Shown: positions 36,987-47,040 of the stretch, piece after piece | Position numbering within the stretch: the first letter of the stretch is position 1 | Layout of the letters: each line of letters begins with the position of its first letter | NCBI GenBank assembly: GCA_032622095.1 | Contig: CP136068.1 | Coordinates: 63,328,025 to 63,392,024 of the forward strand | DNA length: 64,000 nt | Origin: Siphonodentalium dalli | Taxonomy: Eukaryota; Mollusca; Scaphopoda; Gadilida; Siphonodentaliidae | Direction of reading: 5' to 3' | The notes under the pieces: generated by a model | Seen by the model: only the letters and a program-made list of their open reading frames with translations | Databases searched by the model: none | Told to the model about the DNA's origin: nothing | Position numbers and translations under genes: made by a program

Positions 36987-38737
36987 AGAGACCTTTCGCA
37001 TCCTCACGTTTACGATTACGAATACGGATAGCTATTCGTAGTCGTGAGTCTATCCGTGTGGACAAAAAGTCATTTCGCAAAACGATTACGCGTATAAGAG
37101 TTTTGACGAACACGTACGATCATTATTTCGTACCACTTTTACAACTCAAAGCGTGTGTTTTGTATACAGTCCCTTAATACTTCACTTATCGTCTCATTTA
37201 CAACAACGCGATAATCATGACCTGTTAATATTGTCAATAATTCGACCTGTCACAACGTACGACCCGGGATTCTCGTGATATATTGTGGCAATAGAGGTAT
37301 AAATGCCAGGTCATATGTTGTGGAAATTCATTTCGTTGTTAGGATGGATGACCAGATAGACGTTATGCTGATGGGGAAGAGGGGTTCGTGAATTTGGACC
37401 TCACATCAACCACGATGCCATCGTTCAAGCACCTTCAAGTCCGCGCTTTGATTTCAATGCAATTTCGACTTCACCTCTTTGGATTTAGGAAATCCGACAT
37501 AAGGTTGTTGTGCTCGCTGATGTGCATCACTTCTGATTTGGAACTACCAAATCGATACAAAGTCGACACGGTAGAAGCGATGTGCATCAAGTGGCTTTTT
37601 GGTCAGACGGATATTTGACAAACCGGCCAAATTTCGTTGAACAAAATGTTGAAAAATAACAGGTTTTGGGCAATGTTATAATATAGTTGACTGTGGTTAG
37701 CATTAATTTTGAGCAATTATACCCGATTCTGATAACAGAAGCGGCATTAGAAAAAAATTGTTGGAATCTGATGATATGGGGACATCTAGTCGGATTGAGT
37801 ACCTTTAAATGCCGCATTTGTGTGTGTTTTTTAAATTTAAAATAAATGCAAAGAACAAACCTGACAGACTGCTGAGCTCTAGTGATGTCGGTGTGTGTGC
37901 CAAATATTCTTTTAGTAACGGTTCAGGATCAGAAATCACTACTTACCAGTTGAATCGGGATCATGGGTAGGTTCAGATTACTCAGACAGAACTTTATGTA
38001 ACTTAGAACTCGGTTATGAATTCCATGTAATTTTAAAATGCCCTGCATTACAGAGCAGATATATAAAACTCTACTTCTACAGAAAACCGAATATTATTAA
38101 ATTGAATGAACTATTCAATTCGGGAACGGGGAAGAGAACACAAAATCTTTCACTATACATTTATAGGGTCGTGCCATTCTTTAGGTTCTTCTGAGGCATT
38201 CTATAACTGCACACGTTAGGACACCACCATGGGTTGTTGAATTAAATAATTGTTGAGTTTCCCTATATATTGTATATCTGTATATCTTGCCCATAATAAT
38301 CACTCAAAACTCCTCATGCATCGCACACTATATACTGTATTTTTGGCGACTGGTTTCATAGTGCACTCCTCTTACTGTAAAGTGTTGTGTCGCAGCCAGC
38401 GATGGGCTATCCGTTGTGAATAGCGATCTTATTTCGCGGGAAGCTCGTGATTCACGACGACGAGTACAGTGATTGACAATCTAAACAGCATATCGAGGTC
38501 GTAGCTCAATACAACTGGATGGTTTACATGATATTCATATACAGTCTCGAACGGAGTGAAGTGATATATCGCAGAAAATAAATTCCAGGTGTTATTTGAG
38601 CTTATTAGAAACCATGAAATCGTAACCGTTATTACGGATAGTAAAATACGAGAACGATTAGAAAGTACACAAAGGTTGGTGACGTAGTACCCTATCCGTA
38701 TTCGTAATGGTAAACGTGAGTTTTGCGAAAGGTCTCT
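36987..38737. mobile_element. 1.75-kb Harbinger-like element inserted in pseudogene P2
   Basis: Ends AGAGACCTTTCGCA and, inverted, AGAGACCTTTCGCAAAAC, continuing through ACGTTTAC-ATTACGAATACG, give inverted repeats of about 48 bp. ATT flanks both sides (36984-36986 and 38738-38740). Removing the element and one ATT joins MRTI to ATLPIKYKF in one frame of P2, which confirms both the boundaries and the 3-bp duplication. A Harbinger-type nuclease fragment lies inside. The ATT duplication departs slightly from the canonical TTA/TAA. Confidence 0.85.
37355..37618 (+). pseudogene. Harbinger (HARBI1-like) transposase N-terminal fragment
   Basis: The frame after the TGA at 37349 reads PDRRYADGEEGF..., FGFRKSDIRLLCSLM, LPNRYKVDTVEAMCI and ends at 37620. 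The F-R-x-x-x-D-I-x-x-L and L-P-N-R-x-K-V-x-x-x-E-A-M pattern is that of the N-terminal part of Harbinger nucleases. An ATG in another frame at 37344 (MDDQIDVML) suggests the original start followed by a frameshift. The catalytic DDE region is absent, so the element depends on a helper or is dead. Confidence 0.55.
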
Positions 38738-39825
38738 ATTGTTCGCATTTGCCTCATACAGGGATGACGGGGATCTGATATGGAACCCTTTCCACATATG
38801 GAACAGACTTCTTTGAAATTAAATGGCTCTTGTTTAGACATCATTTTCTTGGAGAGCGGAACCGTATATCCATACACTCAGTATTGACACTGAAGGTTCT
38901 TTTCCTATCAGTGAAATCACACCTACAATTGTTATGGACCAAGACCTTACCAATGGGTGTGGTTATTTGTTGCCCCTTTAAATATTCAGATATATATAGG
39001 TGGTTACATCCTCGCTTATTAGAGAAGTCAATCAAAGTCTCCAATCCTTTTGCCATAACTTGTACCAATGGATTTTCCTTAGTGTCCACATTAAATTGAC
39101 ACATGCTATGAAAGGACAAGACTCGCAAGTCCTCTTGAAAGTTGCTGACCCCAACATATGGGGTTGGTTCTGCCATTGCCGAACACGTACCATACCAAAC
39201 GGGATAGTATGATAATAAAACCCCAAAAACATTGCAGTTTGAATATGCAATAACCCTTCTGCGTATGTTGGCATCGTTGGTTTCAACAGAAGACGAAAAA
39301 TAAACACAATGTCACACAAAACACCTATCAAAACAACTATATCAAGAAATGATTGGCCACCACACACTTGAAGAAACAATCGCTACGTTATATTTGATAG
39401 TTATATTACATAAATCATTGAATTGATAGTCTAATTGGATCATTAAAGAGTGTTAACACGAGTCATTTAAAATAAAGAGCATTAATTTATATGTAGGCCC
39501 ATCACTTCATCTTTTCATAGTATAATGCTACGCTCAAGTAAGAATGAAAAATTCGATACTGACTATATATGTAGTTTAATGAAAGCAATTAGAGAGCGTT
39601 TAATTAAACGGACTTTCATCATAATATAAGAAATACGCTTTCCATTGCCCATATTTATGTAAATATATTATCTGATGACCTTGCAATTATATAATTGTTC
39701 ATTATATTTAAATATATGTACTGAAAACAACTTTTATCTAGATCACTTAGTGCACATACGGAGTCCCGTAGTCACAAATACCTTCATAAATTATGTCAGA
39801 CCCCTCCCCTATTCAGGGCGCTGTA

Positions 39826-39975
39826 GAAAATTTTCCCCAAAGCGGATTTTAGCGGATTTTGGATATGTTATACACGAAGGTCTCCTCTTTCCAACGATAC
39901 CAAATTTAGCTTGTTAAGAATTTTTTTCCGGGTTGATCCTATAATTCAGCTCCAACAGCCAGACTATAATAAAAA
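39826..39975 (-). repeat. internal inverted repeat, right arm (partner 33728-33866)
   Basis: See the left arm. On the outer side of this arm TTTGGCTAAACTTTTGGCTA words appear, as near an element end, so an alternative right terminus near 40010 is possible. The sequence 40010-41273 would then be a second, adjacent end. Confidence 0.8.
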
Positions 39976-40199
39976 TTTCATTTGGCTAAACTTTTGGCTA
40001 AACTTTTTTTTACCCCAAATGGAGACGGAAAGCATGGAGTCAGAAAGCTAATTAATAAAAGTGCTCAATAGATCGGCATTCAAGACGAAGTTAGGTGACG
40101 AAAGTAATTCGTTATTTTCGTACTTATGAAATATCGTTCCGTAACGGTGGCGTTGATTGAACAGTTGTACAAAGGGAACATTACACAACTGTTTGACAT

Positions 40200-40460
40200 C
40201 TGATCAGTTTTTTTGTTTATATATATGCTTTGAAGAGAGTTAATTGTTATCAGTGATCGCAATTAATAGGTGAATACCTAGTGGTGACGTTGTTGTTTTA
40301 AAGAGTGTTTTTGTAGTGTCCAAATAATATGCGTATTTTTTGTTTATACGCCGTCGATGACACTGACTATGTAAACAATACTAAACATGTATGCTTTGAA
40401 GAGAGTTGTCATCAGTGAGCACAATGAACAGGTGATTACCTAGTGATACCGCTGTTTTTT
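40200..40460 (+). repeat. imperfect tandem duplication, period about 180 bp
   Basis: ATGCTTTGAAGAGAGTT occurs at about 40227 and about 40390, each followed by TCAGTGA-C-CAAT-AA-AGGTGA-TACCTAGTG. It lies in the right arm of the 7.6-kb element and is non-coding. Confidence 0.7.
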
Positions 40461-41273
40461 AACTGACTGACTTTTTCGGCCCATCTATACCACAGACTGC
40501 ATGAGTGTCCTCTAACGGACATACAAAATGACGATAGTAGATACTGAAGTTACTGAACAGACGAACGAACCTGACGAAGCACTACTGAATACGACGAGAC
40601 CGAATGACATTAGTTTACTGACGCCTAAAAAGACTTCTAATGTTCAGACATTGGGCTCTCCGTTGAGAGCCTAACCAGCCTAATCGTCAAAACGTATAAG
40701 CTGTATACTGGTTATGTAATTGATTAGCCGTCTGTAAGATAAAATACCTAAATGCTTTGTTCATTATAGAGCAGTTCTTAACTCAATGGTACGTAATGGG
40801 TGTCATAAAGTGCATCCCGTCTATTAACCGGGCTTCACATCATAAAAGATTTGAATACAATGGATATTCATCAGTTAACACCTTACTACAGTATAATAAG
40901 CCATAGTTAGCGGCCGTCATGCCATGGTGTCAATAGTGTCACGGCATAGAGTTATTACAATTAGTTTAACGGATTATAATTATATAGAATGTTAGTTTCA
41001 TGTTTGCGAATGTGAATGCCTGTGTGATATGTGATGATATGTTCATATAATATTGTTTTTAAAGTTGTTTTAATTATGTTCTCATTCTGAGTATAACAAA
41101 TCAAGTTTAACACAAATATTTTAGTCATTAATTGTGAACCGACCAGAAAACGATGATTTAATTTGACCAAATTACTTTTAATTTGGCCAAAAAATATTTG
41201 GCTAAAGTTTTTTTCATTTGGCTAATAAAATTTTCATTTGGCTAATTTAGTAAAGTTTTTTTCGGTCCAGCGC

Positions 41274-42233
41274 TAACACTGGGTGCAGGATAATAATAAC
41301 GTTTCCTGTATTCTTGAGACTGACTTATTGTATGGGCTTCTAAATCCAATTACATGCTTTTATAGACTATTTTGTGTTGATCAGTTCATAGTGTGGTTAA
41401 GATTAATCCCTTGCTATCTGATTTGATAACTCAAATATTTGTCAAAGATTATGTTTATATTTCATGTCATAGTTTATGATAACACACCCCTAACCTGCAT
41501 AGAGAGGGTCATTTTGGTTTATTTGCTTTAAAATATTAACATTCTCCAAAAATCCTGTTGACACAATGTGATAACTAAATTTTTTTAACCCAATCACTCT
41601 TATAATCACATCCAGGTTAATCATGACACATTCTTCACTATAGATTTTGGTATCGATTGAATGGTTTTGAAAATATTAACCCTAATTTTAATTATATTTC
41701 TGCTGTTAATAGACTTGTATCTTTCCAATGATCAGCTTAGAAGAAAATTAACCCACCCATTCCATAGACATACAGTATGCTATCCAATGTAATGACTCTA
41801 ATATCTTCAATCTGACCATTCTCATATCTCACCTAGTTATCTCATAATAATGCATTAAAATATGTTATATCCAATCATTATCAATCATATTTTACCAAAA
41901 TTATAACTGTTATCTTTAAATGTTTTGTATGGTGCTTCTGTCTGACTATGGACTGAGCTTAATTAGCTTTATCACAAATGATACAAAATGGCGACTTGAA
42001 ATAAAGCAGCGTTTGTTGGTGGAAAGTTTTAATTACACTTTTGCTATGTCATAATTGGTCCTGTGTCATACTCGTGTGAAGATACCAAACTACTGAAGAT
42101 TTAACAGTCATTGTGAACATAATTGTGTGTTAAAGTGCCAGGTAACAAGAACCTTAATGTGTTTCCGCCAGTGCGATTTTTGTCACCTATTGTCGACTTA
42201 TCGTGACTCAAAAATATACAACACCAGACTAGC
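41274..42233. other. no gene seen; weak satellite-like similarity
   Basis: Words such as TTTTGAAAATATTAACCCT and CCATAGACA-A recur loosely here, at 33420-33640 and at 47560-47720, suggesting a very diverged dispersed repeat. The segment just upstream of 42234 may be the 5' untranslated part of the LINE remnant. Confidence 0.4.
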
Positions 42234-43143
42234 ATGGCAGACAAACGTTCAACTCCAATGAGTTCGACATCTAGTGCAGATGAAAGCATGGCATCATAAC
42301 AGGCAAATGGTCCTAATAAACCAAAAAAAGTTCTGACTGTTCCTCCAAAAAAACTGAAACAGTCTATTATAAATTTCGGCTCAGAGAAAAACAAAACTAA
42401 TGACAATCAATTGGACAGAATATTTACAAAAATAAAGGCAATGAACACAAAGCTAGAATCATTGGTCACTATGGATCACCTAAATGAGACACTGAAGCCT
42501 TTGGTGAAGACTGTAGACCTTGAAAAGACTTTGGACAAAATGAAGAATGACTATGATAACAAAGTTAAATGTGCAAAAGAAGAATTTACAGGAAAGATAT
42601 TCGATGTAGAGATGAGAATGGATAGCATGGACACGAAAATTGGTAAATTACAAGCAGATTCTAAGAAAAAAGATGAAACTATATATAAACTGGCAGAAGA
42701 AAATAAACAACTGAATTGAAAATTGAACCAACTTGAACAGCAGACCAGAAAAGATAGTATCAGAATATATGGCATTGGTAATGACAAAAAGGGCGAAACA
42801 GCTGATGAGTGTGAAGATAAAGTTGTGTCAATGCTGCAGAACAAACTTAACCTAAGTTTAATTAAAGCTGACATAAGTATTGCTCACAGATTAGGAGTAC
42901 ACTCAGATGGACTGTCAATTCACTACAAGAAGAACAAAAAATCTTGTAATACAACACAGACGACTACTAAAAGGGCAAAAAATAGTCATCAAGGAAGATT
43001 TAACAGACAGTAACAATAAACTGATAAAAGAGGCCAAGGAATCTGATGGGATAGAGGAATCATGGAGCCACAATGGCAAAATATTTGTCAAGTACACTGG
43101 CAGCCAGCAGAAAAAAGTAATCAAATCTGCTGCAGACATTTAA
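42234..43143 (+). pseudogene. LINE ORF1-like RNA-binding protein, decayed
   Basis: A frame from ATG 42234 reads through TAA (42297-42299) and TGA (42717-42719) and then shifts by one near 42910 before ending at 43143. Residues after the first stop are Lys/Pro-rich, followed by a long heptad-like coiled coil (KTLDKMKNDYDNKVKC, MDSMDTKIGKLQADSKKKDE), then LEQQTRKDSIRIYGI, ISIAHRLG, and, in the shifted frame, RRTKNLVIQHRRLLKGQKIV and NGKIFVK. A coiled coil followed by an RRM-like and C-terminal region is the layout of L1/CR1-type ORF1 proteins, which bind LINE RNA. No ORF2 follows within reach, so this is a solitary dead copy. Confidence 0.7.
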
Positions 43144-43359
43144 ATGTTGAACTTATACTGCATGATAATGTCATTAAATATTCAGTATGATTAATGTGTA
43201 TGGCTACTAATTACACTGTTATATTCTTATAGTAGCAATATATATATGTGGATGATGAAAAATTGAGTATTATATTGCCAATCAATGTATCTGTATTACT
43301 ATAAATAACATGTATCCATAAAACAGGCTTAATATAAAATATTAAATGTAATCTATCTA
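43144..43359. other. AT-rich spacer
   Basis: No coding signal. It ends in a short CTATCTATCTATC run into which the first Helitron is inserted. Confidence 0.5.
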
Positions 43360-44060
43360 TCTATACTATATATTTTGAGATATATATTTTGAAGACCTCT
43401 GTTTGTTTGTTTGTTTGTCTGTCTGTCTGTCTGTCATTTATACAAATCTACGATTCTCGACCGATCGGGACGAAACTTGGTACGTGTGTGTAGTTTGACC
43501 AGGCGGTGAATGTTGTCGTATTGGCGAGCCCGTGCGGCGCCCGCTTCGCGCATGCGCAGACGAGATCTCGGAAACGGGTGGAGCTATCGACTTGAAATTT
43601 GCTATGTGAATGTATCTTGCCCCGGATACGAATTTTATCGGGTCGCCGAGCCCGTGCGACACCAGCTTCGCGCATGCGCAGACGAGATCTCGGAAACGGG
43701 TGGAGCTATCGACTTGAAATTTGCTATGTGAATGTATCTTGCCCCGGATACGAATTTTATCGGGTCGTCGAGCCCGTGCGACGCCAGCTTCGCGCATGCG
43801 CAGACCAGATCTCGGAAACGGGTGGAGCTATCGACTTGAAATTTGGTATGTGAATGTATCTTGCCCCGGATACGAATATTATCGGGTCGCCGAGCCCGTG
43901 CGACGCCAGCTTCGCGCATGCGCAGACCAGATATAGGAAACGGGTACAGCTATCGACTTGAAATTTGGTTTTTGAATAGCCCGGACGTCGGGCTGGGTAG
44001 AGCTATCGACTTGAAAATTGGTTTTTGAATAGCCCGGACAACGTCGGGCTCATCGGCTAG
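43360..44060 (+). mobile_element. non-autonomous Helitron 1
   Basis: The 5' terminus is TCTATACTATATATTTTGAG. The 3' terminus is a bulged hairpin (AGCCCGGAC, AAC, GTCGGGCT), a 6-nt spacer CATCGG, and CTAG. TC at the start and hairpin-spacer-CTRR at the end define Helitrons, which move by rolling circle without target duplication. The interior holds a TGTTTG/TGTC tract and four 122-bp tandem units. No Rep/helicase is present. The element is followed directly by another Helitron start. Confidence 0.8.
43551..43970 (+). repeat. 122-bp tandem repeat, four copies, inside Helitron 1
   Basis: The word CGCGCATGCGCAGAC anchors units at 43551, 43673, 43795 and 43917, exactly 122 bp apart. Each unit contains ATCTCGGAAACGGGTGGAGC and CTTGAAATTTG-TATGTGAA. 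The period is not a multiple of three, so each open frame here crosses the same DNA in rotating frames; these are not genes. The same unit occurs twice in Helitron 3 (46076 and 46198). Confidence 0.9.
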
Positions 44061-45169
44061 TACTATATATTTTGAGACTTCGTATATATGTGTGTATGTA
44101 TGTACTTCATAGAATCGAAAACGGTTCGCTCAATTGAGTTCAAACTTCCCATCTAAATGTAAAATCCCACCGACACGACCGTGGTCGCGGTTTAGAGAAG
44201 CTCAGAGCACCCGTTCTCCAATCTCAAATCACTGCATAGGCACGGCGTGGGTTAATCAAGTGATTATTTAATGAGCGTTTGTTTTTGACGCATCTCTATA
44301 AAGAGCGTCTGTTTGCCATTCAACGTTATTTGCATCTGCAGAGAGATATACGGAACATACATTAAATTTAAAAAACATTTGTTTCTGACCAACCCTTCGA
44401 GCACGGATGGCGCGCTTTGTTTTTACAGTATATAGTTATATACCGAAATCATCCCAGATAATCACGAATATAGCATCAGATTTCTCCCCAGATATACCGT
44501 TATAAAGCTACTGGAATCTGCCAATCTACGGGAAATTCCAGGGAATGCCGATTGAGCTCAAACTTGCTACCCACGGGAAGTGTCATATATATGAGTGTGT
44601 CCTTTATAGACTCGAACCGATTGAGCTCAAACTTGCTAAATAAGAAAATAGCCCCCAAGCCGTAAATATCAACAACAACGATATTACTAAATACTTTGTG
44701 AGAGTTTTCGGGGAGCCGTGATGCCAACAACAACGACCCGAAGCCCTGAATGCCAACAACAGATTCAATGCAATGTTATATCTATTATGCAGAGAGATTT
44801 CACGACATTACGACGGGTACGGCAGACTCAAAATATTATGCAGACAGATTTCCCGACGGGAAGCGTTTGTTTTAAATTCAATGCAATGTTATCGTAGAGA
44901 GATTTCACGAAACAAAGAATGCGTTGTCTGTCGTTCCTAGGAAGGGGGGATTTCTACGGGTAAATTTTTCCGCCAGAAACAAAAAAATTAATTAAAACAA
45001 TTTACAATTTAATTAAAACAATTTAAAATTAAAAAAAATTAACAATAAAAAAACAATTCAGAAACAAAATATATTAAATTTAAAAAACATTAAATTCATA
45101 TTCAAAAATGTCATGTTTCTGAAACAAAGCCATGGGACGAATGCCGCCAGTGGCGGGCTAACCTGCTAG
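44061..45169 (+). mobile_element. non-autonomous Helitron 2
   Basis: It begins TACTATATATTTTGAGAC immediately after the CTAG of Helitron 1 (its first TCTA merged or lost) and ends with the bulged hairpin GCCGCCAGTGGCGGGC, spacer TAACCTG and CTAG (45166-45169). Inside are a block at 44428-44525 that recurs at 48694-48795, and GATTGAGCTCAAACTTGCTA words that recur in the fourth copy. No protein. Confidence 0.75.
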
Positions 45170-46334
45170 TCTATACTATATATTTTGAGACTTCGTATAT
45201 ATGTGTGTATATATGTGTGTATATATGTGTGTGTGTACTTCATAGAATCCAAAACGCGTGTACAGATTGAGATCAAATTTCCTATGTAAGTGTCAAATCC
45301 CACCGACACGAAAGTGGTCGCGGTTTAGAAAAGCTCAGAGCACCCGTTCTTCACTCCCATTCATCAAAATCAGCTCAAACGGCACGGCCGGGGTTAATAA
45401 CGTCATTATATATATATATGAAGTCAGAGTCTCCAGAGTTATACCGGAACAAACACGTGTTTACGTCGTCTTGGGGGTCCACGATGGGAGTCTGACTTCA
45501 ATGCAATGTTATCGCTCGAAACACGTGTTTACTTCGTGTTGAGGTTCACGATGGGAGTCTGACAATTGTTATCGCTCGAAATAGTACAACGGCTGGACAG
45601 ATTGAGCTCAAACTTCCCATCTAGAGGTAAAATACCACGTACGATGTCGTCCACCGCGTTTTCCAGAAGCTCCGAGCACCCGTACTCCACTCCCAGTCAT
45701 TAAAATCAGCTCAAACGGCACGGCCGGGGTTAATAACGTCATTATATATATATATGAAGTCAGAGTCTCCAGAGTTATACGGGAACAAACACGTGTTTAC
45801 GTCGTCTTGGGGGTCCACGATGGGAGTCTGACTTCAATGCAATGTTATCGCTCGAAACACGTGTTTACTTCGTGTTGAGGTTCACGATGGGAGTCTGACA
45901 ATTGTTATCGCTCGAAATAGTACATTAGGACGGGTACGAAATGCATTTATCTCGATTAAAAAGGCAGATCTCGGAAACGGGTGGAGCTATCGACTTGAAA
46001 ATTGCAATGTGAATGTATCTTGCGCCGGGTACAAATTTTATCGGGTCGCCGAGCCCATGCGACGCCCGTGCAGCGCATGCGCAGACGAGATATCGGAAAC
46101 GGGTGGAGCTATCGACTTGAAATTTGCTATGTGAATGTATCTTGGGCCGGGTACAAATTTGGTCGGGTCGCCGAGTCCGTGCGAAGCCAGCTTCGCGCAT
46201 GCGCAGACCAGATCTCGGAAACGGGTGGAGCTACCGGGTACAATTTTTTCTTATTGAAACGCGTGGAGCTAAAAATTAAAAAAAAATATAAACAATGTTT
46301 CGGACAAGCCGCCGGTGGCGGGCTAACCTGCTAG
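45170..46334 (+). mobile_element. non-autonomous Helitron 3
   Basis: It starts with the complete TCTATACTATATATTTTGAG right after the CTAG of copy 2 and ends with the bulged hairpin GCCGCCGGTGGCGGGC, TAACCTG and CTAG (46331-46334). The interior combines a 336-bp tandem duplication and two 122-bp units of the kind seen in Helitron 1. No Rep/helicase. Confidence 0.8.
45250..45925 (+). repeat. 336-bp tandem duplication inside Helitron 3
   Basis: CAGCTCAAACGGCACGGCCG starts at 45371 and 45707; the following 217 bp are almost identical, including GAAGTCAGAGTCTCCAGAG and the internal short repeat AACACGTGTTTAC-TCGT. The upstream part of each unit is more diverged. Confidence 0.85.
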
Positions 46335-46621
46335 TACTATATATTTTGAGACTTCGTATATATATATATATATGTGTACTTCATAGAATCGAAAACGGTT
46401 CGCTCGATTGAGTTCAAACTTCCCATCTAAATGTAAAAACCCACGGGAATCGTCGCCGCGGCGTTTTGGAGAAGCTCAGAGCACGCGTTCTCCACTCTCA
46501 AAATCACTGTTTGCCATTCAACGTTATTTGCATCTGCAGAGAGATATACGGAACATACATTAAATTTAAAAAACATTTGTTTCTGACCAACCCTGCGAGC
46601 ACGGATGGCGCGCTTTGTTTT
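46335..46621 (+). mobile_element. Helitron 4, 3' part lost at a GTCCGTCC element
   Basis: TACTATATATTTTGAGAC follows the CTAG of Helitron 3 directly. The 5' part resembles Helitron 2 (GAATCGAAAACGGTTCGCTC, ATTCAACGTTATTTGCATCT, GGCGCGCTTTGTTTTTA). At 46622 a GTCCGTCC element begins and the Helitron sequence does not resume beyond it. Confidence 0.7.
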
Positions 46622-47040
46622 TATGTTTACCCATACCATAGTATGGTAAACATAGTGTCGTTGCCCGGATTGACCACTCGTCGTTGGTCCGTCTGTCTGT
46701 CCGTCTGCCTGTCCGTCTGTCCGTCTGTCCGTAGACACTTTACGAGTAATGCGATAACTCAAACATTTTTTATCCGATCGAAACCAAATTTTGTATATGG
46801 GTTTCTCAGCCCAAAATACAGATCGAGTTCGAATTTGGGTTTGATCCGAGATTTTGTTACAGAGTTATGGCCCTTTTTCAACTTAGAATTCACGCATTCT
46901 GCCATAACTCAAACATTTTTTATCTGATTGTTAGTTTCACAGCCCATAATACAGATCGAGTTCGAATATGGGTTTGATCCGATTAATTTTAAAGGAGTTA
47001 TGACCCTTTTTCGAGAAAATTTTTTTTAAAAAAAATTCAT
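46622..47040 (+). mobile_element. GTCCGTCC hairpin-headed element, family 5
   Basis: The head ATGTTTACCCATACCATA followed by GTATGGTAAACAT is a near-perfect hairpin. A GTCCGTCTGTCCGTCTGTCC tract follows, then two tandem units with ATAACTCAAACATTTTTTAT and ATACAGATCGAGTTCGAAT, ending GAGTTATGGCCCTTTTTCAA and CTTAGAATT. The 3' end is not clear; sequence becomes A/T-rich after about 47040. Confidence 0.7.

Larger units (their letters stand above)
34477..39176 (-). pseudogene. decayed multi-domain gene P2 of the 7.6-kb element (Zn-binding N-terminus)
   Basis: Minus-strand pieces in order: 39176-38738 (GKVLVHNNCRCDFTDRKRTF and FKEVCSICGKG, a probable zinc site; ends MRQMRTI); a 1.75-kb inserted element; 36983-36900 (ATLPIKYKFLEHC, later FVAAEAVYHV); 36800-36720 (VWLESVDGTELYTV); 36660-36490 (FFAEIEGHSNDICFKDM, DEEAYRVVVTATKMI); 36470-35893 (EILVPSEIKQNNNGHSIVQS, MEYFPGTFTQWAADSVDLN, VATIDGKGSFHVMGI); 35508-34888 (SGKAFSRALRCHFLVYGAL, FIRAERTGDWNLHLVVVGKM); 34782-34477 (MMRSIKSRDGLTRGR, then directly EAGSKIFIQMYSGKN, PQKLPHTERAA). 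I recognise the order from an uncharacterised multi-copy invertebrate family. A large internal deletion seems to join the last two segments, and the nuclease-like region seen in P1 is missing. Stops and frameshifts throughout. Confidence 0.65.
33687..41273. mobile_element. 7.6-kb inverted-end DNA element carrying a multi-domain gene
   Basis: The left end is GCGCTGTCAGTAGCCAAATT then AGCCAATGGCTAAT; the right end, inverted, is GCGCTGGACCGAAAAAAAC followed by three or more TTAGCCAAATG words. The pair of ends matches the two ends of the 534-bp miniature element at 21123-21656, where the word is TTTGCCAAATG instead. Just inside the left end, 33728-33866 recurs inverted at 39826-39975. Between them, on the minus strand, lies decayed gene P2. 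This is the layout of an autonomous DNA transposon and its miniature derivative. No clear target duplication was seen at 33686/41274. Confidence 0.6.

Noticed and set aside
43438-44028. Six overlapping open frames on both strands with similar Arg-rich proteins
   Set aside because: They read the same 122-bp Helitron repeat in rotating frames; 122 is not a multiple of three, so similar peptides appear from every frame.
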